Assembly: GCF_000005505.3 (NCBI RefSeq)
Contig: NC_016134.3
Span: forward strand, 43,067,150-43,131,149
Direction of reading: 5' to 3'
Source: Brachypodium distachyon
Lineage: Eukaryota; Streptophyta; Magnoliopsida; Poales; Poaceae
Length of the DNA stretch: 64,000 nt
A model generated the notes under the pieces. It had not been told where the DNA came from. It ran no database searches and worked only from the letters and a program-made list of their open reading frames with translations. Within the stretch, counting starts at the first letter, position 1. The number at the start of each line of letters is the position of its first letter. Positions 58,401-64,000 of the stretch are shown piece after piece. A program made the translations under genes and the position numbers.

Positions 58401-60128
58401 AGGTTGGGACCTGGCTAAGCTTTTGCGTTCACATAATAGGCCTGTTGGAGCCAAGACATAACAGGGGCATGCTTCCATTCTGTTTTTCCTTGTGGCGTGG
58501 GTTGCATATGTCTGCCTGATCTGTAATGTTGTTGACTTGTTGTACACTTGTCTTTCTCCTGTTTTGTATTTCACCATGCCTTATCTACTCTTGTATTGTA
58601 GGAGATTTTGGTTGATAACGCTGTGCTTTGTGCTTCTGATCGTTTGCTTGGGTCTTCTAGTATAAATCTGGTGGAAGAAGATTTCCTGAAAGCCATGGTG
58701 GACTTTTCTCCTATAGCAATGCGCGACATTAGTAAATTTTCTCCTGAAAATATCAGTGGATGGGAAGATGTTGGAGGACTTTCTGAAGTTGTAAATTTTA
58801 TAAAAGAGGTATATATACATTATAATTCCTTGTATATACTTATATTACATGGATGATATGAATGATATTCTTAACAAATCTTCATATCTTATCTAAGGCT
58901 CAGGAAACAGAGTGTGACTAATTTCTATGTGTATTGTTCAAGAGATTTCTGCTTACCTTTTATTCTTGTTCTTCTTCACTGCAGACTATTGAGTTGCCAC
59001 TAAAATATCCGAAGTTTTTTGCTGGGGCTCCTGTAAGGCTGCGATCAAACATCCTCCTGTATGGCCCAACAGGCTGTGGCAAAACCCATGTTGTGAGGGC
59101 TGCAGCTGCTGCATATTCTTTACATTTCATTCGAATCAAGGGGCCAGAGTTGATGAATATGTACATTGGTTCTACTGAGCAATATGTGAGGAACCATTAC
59201 AAATTATCATTCCATTTGCTCTGCCTTTTTTAGTGTTTCTGGATAGATTAATGATGTACCTTGTACAATATCTTGCATATCCGTAGTTGACGATAGGCAG
59301 CCAATCAGTAAAAGATAGAAATATTCTAAAAAAAGAAAACAAAAAAAAATTGAAATTGAGTTCTGATTGTAAAGCTTTTATGCACAGGTTCGTGATACGT
59401 TTGCAAAGGCAGCTGCGGCAGCACCTTGTTTACTTTTCTTTGACGAATTTGAGTCTCTTGTACCACAGCGAGGAAAACATGGTACGCAAGTTACTGACCG
59501 CGTTGTCAACCAGGTAAATAAACCGAGACTTCACTGCTGCTTAATAACAGCTATCTTGCCTATATGATTTGAAACAAAATTATGATATTGCTTACTTGAT
59601 TATTATTATTTTGCAGTTTTTGACTGAATTAGATGGTGTAGAAGCTCTGACAGGAGTCTTTGTATTTGCTGCCACCAAGTAAGTTTATAAAGGGAAACGG
59701 ATGCATTATCTGTTCCAGCAAAGTTGGGTTTAAAACGTAGGCAGGATCCAGCAGGTTTTCTTCAGTCATGTATCGTTCTTACCTACCATCTAAAATAGAG
59801 GATAAAATTCATACTTTGCTAAGTAACCTATTCATTCGAAAAGAAATAACCTTCCCCAAGAGCTGTACTGATTCTCTGACAATATTGATTAGGCACCTTT
59901 TTTCTAAGAAAAGCAAGCACACATGCTTGTGAATAGTAATTTTGGTTGCGTCTTTTCATACACAGCAAGCCACGCGAAATTGATGCTGCGCTATTACGAC
60001 CTGGAAGGTTTGATCGTCTTGTCTTCTGTGACTTTCCACAGTGGGATGAGCGTCTGGGAATCCTCAGGGTGCTCTCCAAGGAGGTTAATTTTCTTTTTGA
60101 ATGTTATTTCATTTATCACTATATATAG
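52441..60128 (+). CDS. PEX1: PEX1-like peroxisomal AAA ATPase lacking its C-terminal end (copy B), about 985 aa
   Basis: Exons: 52441-52641, 53046-53219, 53665-53764, 53839-54291, 55110-55745, 55866-55957, 56116-56189, 56881-57100, 57261-57354, 58098-58252, 58602-58808, 58985-59185, 59388-59513, 59617-59678, 59966-60083 plus read-through to a stop at 60128. All phases join. PEX1 with PEX6 forms the hexamer that extracts the PEX5 receptor from the peroxisome membrane. The N-domain has [11 protein letters not shown] and [10 protein letters not shown]1 has Walker A GPPGSGKTT (550-558) and Walker B ILVFDDLE (612-617); the second acid is Asp, as usual for PEX1 D1. D2 has GWEDVGG, Walker [10 protein letters not shown] (829-837), LLFFDEFES (884-892), sensor Asn 932 and RPGRFDR (943-949). 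After RVLSKE, plant PEX1 continues for roughly 100 residues (D2 lid and tail). None of that was found before the next gene, so this copy is truncated. A complete PEX1 elsewhere in the genome is likely. Confidence 0.82.
54439..54596. mobile_element. Nested Stowaway MITEs in an intron of copy B
   Basis: An outer element (TACTCTCTCCGATC ... GATCGGAGGGAGTA) is interrupted near its left end by an inner one at 54453-54538 (ACTCCCTCCGTTTCTAAATT ... TTTAGGAACGGAGGGAGTA). The inner one is a hairpin resembling 24058-24145. Confidence 0.85.
56409..56565. repeat. Local duplication, two units about 107 bp apart
   Basis: gagggataaaacctactcag....gtaccgaacaagttgagtag at 56409 recurs as gagggatgaaaacatactca....ctaccgaacaagtttagtag at 56516, inside an intron of copy B. 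Confidence 0.65.
57573..57882. mobile_element. TIR element with GGCCCGG-rich ends in an intron of copy B
   Basis: Ends are TAGACCTGGGCAT and ATGCCCAGGTCTA, a perfect 13-bp inverted repeat. The subterminal regions carry cccggcc and gcccagcc repeats. About 310 bp, no coding content. The superfamily is uncertain (hAT-like is one option). Confidence 0.7.
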
Positions 60129-61150
60129 GTATGACATGGTGTGTTCAACATGATGAGGATATTTCTTGTCTCGCCAATTTACCATAGTTTTCTAGTGAGG
60201 AATAATAGAACAATTTATCGTAGACAGCATATTAAGTTGTACAACTAACCCGGCCATCTGGATTGGTTTAGGGAGCACTTTGTGTTGACAATATTTTTCT
60301 GTGTAGACAACAGAGAGTTAGGAGTCTCCCGTGGCTGTGAGATCCATACGATCTTCAGATGGAGTGATTGGTAGATATAATCCATATCTAGAACAATGCA
60401 ACTATTTCTTTCTGAACTGACAAATGTGACATACAGTATATATCCTCCTATTGACATACTTTGAAATACATTATTAGCTCGTTTGGCACATATCATTTCG
60501 GACTAGAATCATGGAATTCATTTTGGATTCCAGAAACCAACTTGTTTGACTGGCGCATAATGGGTACATGAATTCAATCTGAAATTCCATGAAATCACAC
60601 TATAACTAAGCCCAGTTCCTCTCTAAAAGTCATCATTTCTCTGGAATTGTCTCTCACTCTATAAATCCATGCGGCAGACAAACATGATTGTTGAATCCAA
60701 AATTTACCAAACATGATTTTTGAAGCCAACGTACTGGAACTAAAATTACTTTTCTTGTACATGTAGCATGTCTGTCACAAGTTTGTGGCGCGTGAGTGTG
60801 CCGGTGCAGAGGCTGCACTTGTAACTGGGTGCACTTGCAATTTTGAATATTTTTTTTTTGAGGGAAGCTTGCAATTTTGAATAAGTACTGATCAATTCAT
60901 CTTCGGAGATCCTTTCTTTCTTTTCTTTTCTTTACCAGTTGTTCCCTGCAGCCCACAGGAAATGTTCTTGCCCAATCTTGGTGACCAACGATGCTGGGCA
61001 TGCGTTCTTCCAGCCCATCGAACCTGTGTATACTGCCAAGCCCATACCATCGGAAACTGGCCATTCACGCGTGTATGATCAGCACAAACATACAACATTT
61101 CAGGCTCAAAATTGACACGCAGAGTTCAGAAATAGAACTTGTCAAAAATG
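60129..61150. other. 3' flank of copy B
   Basis: AT-rich. Searched by eye in all frames for a D2 lid motif (GFSGADL-like) and found none. 60475-60740 has aattcca / tggaatt inverted bits that may be a decayed MITE. Confidence 0.4.
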
Positions 61151-61157
61151 GAAAAAC

Positions 61158-61229
61158 GACCACGCTGGGACTCGAACCCAGAATCTCCCGCTCCGGAGGC
61201 GAGCGCCTTATCCATTAGGCCACGCGGTC
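61158..61229 (-). tRNA. tRNA-Arg, anticodon CCG
   Basis: On the minus strand a 72-base cloverleaf: acceptor GACCGCG pairs with CGTGGTC (one G-T). The D arm is GCCTAATGGATAAGGC. The anticodon arm is CTCGC-CTCCGGA-GCGGG with anticodon CCG. The T arm is CTGGG-TTCGAGT-CCCAG. No intron. CCA is not encoded. A TTTTT run follows at 61156-61152 as a Pol III terminator. Confidence 0.96.
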
Positions 61230-61267
61230 TTCTTGTTAAAGAATTGCACCAGGTTTCTGCTAGACTG

Positions 61268-61384
61268 TACAACAAAGGATGTCTCAATTTTGACCGAATT
61301 TGAATACATCTATACATTAAGTCATGTCTAAATACATCCAAATTTTGACAAATTTAAGACATCTTTTGTTGGGCGGAGGGAGTA
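61268..61384. mobile_element. Stowaway MITE, 117 bp
   Basis: It starts TACAACAAAGGATGTCTCAA and ends in the inverse order AGACATCTTTTGTTGGGCGGAGGGAGTA (left TIR end worn). Same subfamily as 33608-33734. Confidence 0.8.
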
Positions 61385-61590
61385 TCTTATATAAGAAACT
61401 CAAGTATGGTTAGGTTTCTTATTTTCGAATCAGTTGAAGAAATATAGCTATAAAAGTTGGTACAAATTGATAAAACAAGAAAAGGCTAGTTGAAAAGTTT
61501 AAATCATTATGATCCACCAAAATGCCAAACGCAACCGTGATCCGCCACAAGATGGATGCAGATTCAAGTATAATGTGTTTTCAGATTTAA

Positions 61591-61877
61591 GGGCCTCTTT
61601 CGTTTGAAGGATTTTTTTATATAAGAATTATGGACGATATTTTTTTTTCTTTTGTGGATTGTTTGATTTGTAGAATTGAATCCCATAAGCAATTTCTAAG
61701 GATTTCTTTGCACTTCATTGGATAGGAAATTCTCTATCCACTCAAAGTTTTTGTTCTTCAACCAATTAAATTTGTTGCTATCACGAACATGTAGGATTTG
61801 AAAGGGCATAATTTTGCAATCCTGTTTTTTTTTTTCTATTCTTCTCTTTTTCCTATCGTGTGAATGAAAGTGACCCT
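61591..61877. mobile_element. Tourist-like MITE candidate
   Basis: The ends GGGCCTCTTTCGTT and, inverted, AGGGTCACTTTCATT match imperfectly. AT-rich interior of about 260 bp with GGATTT / AAATCC motifs. Confidence 0.5.
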
Positions 61878-61907
61878 ATTGTGGCTAATATAAACTTTGG
61901 TTACTAG

Positions 61908-62626
61908 AGAAAAATCCATAAATGCCACTCAAATTTTTCTCAAATTCTTATATACCACTCAAAATTTGTGGCTTCCAAATATACCAATAAAAATTTGTTC
62001 GTTGTACAATTTCACCACTACAATCAGTTGACCGTTAGTTTACCATCAAGTGGTTGTTGAGAAGACGATTTTGCCCTTAGCCTTGTTGATTTTACCCTTG
62101 TGATGTAGCTAGCATATTAAAAAGCATGACAATATCACAAATTTTCAGAATAAGTTTCGGTTTGAAAATTATACAGAGATGAAATGTAAGAATGAAAATA
62201 GCATAGATATTTAAGAAGAGACCCTCTTATTTAGCAAGCATCACAATTTTCAGAATAATCTTTAATAACAAATACGCAATTTTAGCACAATCTTACAATT
62301 ATCACAAACACTATGCTCAAATCATTTCAGCCTACTTTCACAATTTTTTTGCTATTTCACGCTTGAAGTTATACATACTGCTCTATGTTCTTGCTTAAAT
62401 TCATTTTTAAACTTTGTGTTCTGTTCATGCTTAAATTTTGTTCCGGATATACTGGTTGCATCATATGGTCAGAAATGTCTTCTCAACAACCACTTGACAA
62501 TCAACTAATCGGATTGGTAAATTACCTGGTGCAAAATTTCAGTGGCATATTTGGAAAATAAATGAAATTTTGAGTGGTATATGAGCATTCGAGCTACTTA
62601 AGAGTGGTACATATGGAATTTCCTCC
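61908..62626. mobile_element. Mutator-like element, 719 bp, non-autonomous
   Basis: Long inverted arms: left AATCCATAAATGCCACTC, CCACTCAAAATTT and AGTTGACCGTTAGTTTACC; right the same in inverse, ending GAGTGGTACATATGGAATTTCC. The flanks GGTTACTAG (61899-61907) and GGTTACCAA (62627-62635) look like a 9-base target duplication with two changes. No transposase. Confidence 0.8.
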
Positions 62627-62635
62627 GGTTACCAA

Positions 62636-63033
62636 GAGTAGCAATGAATTTCAACTAACATTTTTTTCCAATTCTATTATTTCAACATATTTATATTTAT
62701 CTTTAGTCTTACAAAGATTCAAGTTGGTGGCCGTCTATTCACTCCACAAAGATTACCCTGTAGCTTGTCGAGGAATCCTTGTAATTGCCACACATTCGAT
62801 GTGTTACACACTATCTTTTGCTTGTTATTTAGCCAAAAATTGAAAAATATGAAGAACAGCTCATGCAAAACATATTTTAATTTCGTAGCAAAACACGTGC
62901 ATTTAGCTAGTTATACTAAAACCAATGTTACAGGATGCAACATACTCCGTAGATAAGATCTAGTACAGCAAACTATCGGGATCCATGCTTCAAGAATGCA
63001 TCATCAGCTGACAAAGAGAAAACATTATATGGC
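62636..63033. other. Spacer and 3' UTR of the PIG-M gene
   Basis: No coding or transposon signal was seen. The minus-strand transcript must end here. Confidence 0.4.
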
Positions 63034-63982
63034 CTATTCCTTCTTGGTTGTAATCTTGCTACGAGACTTCACCGGTGCCAAGAAAAGTGGGGTGTACTTG
63101 TGGTGCTTGATCACCATGATCATAACGAAGGTGTTTGCAGCAAGGAACACAAGACCTGCAACCCAGAGCTGTACAAAGACATTTTGGCCCTTGAATTCAA
63201 GCAGGTAAGCCCACATCAGCCAGTGCAGCTGGGACCCCATCCACACCAGTATGCAGGACAGACCCTTCCACTTCAGCTTCATGCTGGTCCAGGGGAGGAC
63301 GAGGGGTACAAGGCAGAAGAACCACACAAAGTACTGCGCTGTCATAACCTGCTCATCGCCAAAGAAACAATCAATATTTTAATGTACCAGAGTTTCACAA
63401 ACAGGAAATATCTAATATCTCTTACCTTGTTAAAAGCAACGAATGCGACTGTTTGGAGAAACAGGCAAAATGGAAGATCCCTAGAAAAGCGTAGGATGAG
63501 TGCCAATTGCACAATCAGCTGCGGAAGGAAAGAAGCAAGCTTCTGTATGCTTGAGAACCCTCGCTGATGGTGCAGATATATGTGATAAAAATATATCGAG
63601 AAATTATGTCTTGGATCAGTCCGAGTAAGATGGTAGAGTAGCGCTTCATTTAGAAACTCCCAGCCATACAGATAAAAGAAAACACCGGTCCAAGCAAAAA
63701 ACATGGATCCTGAGAGTAACCCAAACAGTATAGTATCTTTTGTGATGAGGCTACTAAGAGAAGTCCATAGAGTGGCCAAAAGTGATTTTGGTTCTTCCAC
63801 ATTTTCATTTGCTTTGTTACTTTGTAACTTTTGTTTGGAACTCAATTGTGTAAGAATAGGCCTACCAGCAGGACCAGCATAATTCTTGCTGAGAACTATA
63901 ACAAACGGTATTGCATATATAATTGGGTATATTCTGAAGTGCACAATCAGCCCATACCAGAATGCTGCTTGCAGTACTCTAC
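63034..63982 (-). CDS. PIGM: GPI mannosyltransferase 1 (PIG-M), C-terminal part, runs off the window
   Basis: Two exons are visible, in transcript order 63982-63426 and 63348-63034, joined in phase 0. Earlier exons lie beyond the window end, and the first visible exon begins with the last two bases of a codon. PIG-M adds the first mannose to the GPI precursor on the lumenal side of the ER, using dolichol-phosphate mannose; the Arabidopsis counterpart is PEANUT1. Supporting family blocks: LQAAFWYGLIVHFRIYPIIY, LYGWEFLNEALLYHLTRTDP, RHNFSIYFYHIYL and NKVMTAQYFVWFFCLVPLVL. The visible part has several hydrophobic helices, and the tail KSRSKITTKKE is Lys-rich and fits an ER-retained membrane protein. 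The catalytic DxD motif lies in the unseen N-terminal part. Confidence 0.92.
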
Positions 63983-64000
63983 CTGCAGAAGATAATCAAA

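Noticed and set aside
61126..61341. 71-codon minus-strand frame
   Set aside because: It reads through the tRNA-Arg gene.
1..64000. CRISPR arrays, prophage, operons, plastid or mitochondrial inserts
   Set aside because: No regularly spaced identical repeats with unique spacers were found, and no organellar genes were recognised. The DNA is plainly a plant nuclear sequence.

Overview
The window is nuclear DNA of a grass. Genes have many GT-AG introns. The spaces between them are full of short Stowaway MITEs (TIRs near CTCCCTCCGT, TA target duplications), Tourist-like elements, Mutator-like elements with long TIRs, and a LINE remnant. About seven protein-coding genes in 64 kb, a GC-rich F-box/DUF295 cluster and a CC-NBS-LRR gene fit a compact pooid genome such as Brachypodium; that assignment is inference. 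No bacterial, viral or organellar segment was recognised.

Layout. 1-4.7 kb (+): nuclear-type DCD-domain protein with a minisatellite in its 5' leader region. 5.5-13.9 kb (-): a 15-coding-exon membrane-anchored metallophosphoesterase, with a probable Pack-MULE in one intron. 14.6-18.4 kb: transposon-rich spacer. 18.8-21.5 kb (+): plant LpxD. 21.5-26.3 kb: repeat-rich spacer. 26.5-29.7 kb (+): single-exon CC-NBS-LRR gene. 30.0-39.3 kb: four F-box/DUF295 copies, only one intact, interleaved with a MULE, MITEs and a truncated LINE. 42.9-50.8 kb (+): a degenerate PEX1-related AAA gene (copy A). 52.4-60.1 kb (+): a second PEX1-like gene with intact ATPase motifs but no C-terminal end (copy B). 61.2 kb (-): tRNA-Arg(CCG). 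63.0-64.0 kb (-): 3' part of a PIG-M GPI mannosyltransferase running off the window.

Most interesting signal. Two tandem PEX1-related genes share several intron positions and phases and a repeated upstream sequence. Copy A can be spliced into one open frame of 554 codons with GT-AG introns, yet both Walker A motifs, both Walker B acidic pairs and the sensor Asn are lost. It looks like a maintained pseudo-AAA protein or a very young pseudogene. Copy B keeps its ATPase motifs but stops just after the second region of homology, as A does, so the C-terminal lid was probably lost before, or copied during, the duplication. The other genes are ordinary housekeeping or defence genes and do not form a pathway with one another. 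Exon boundaries were placed by eye from splice consensus and family conservation, so individual junctions may be off.
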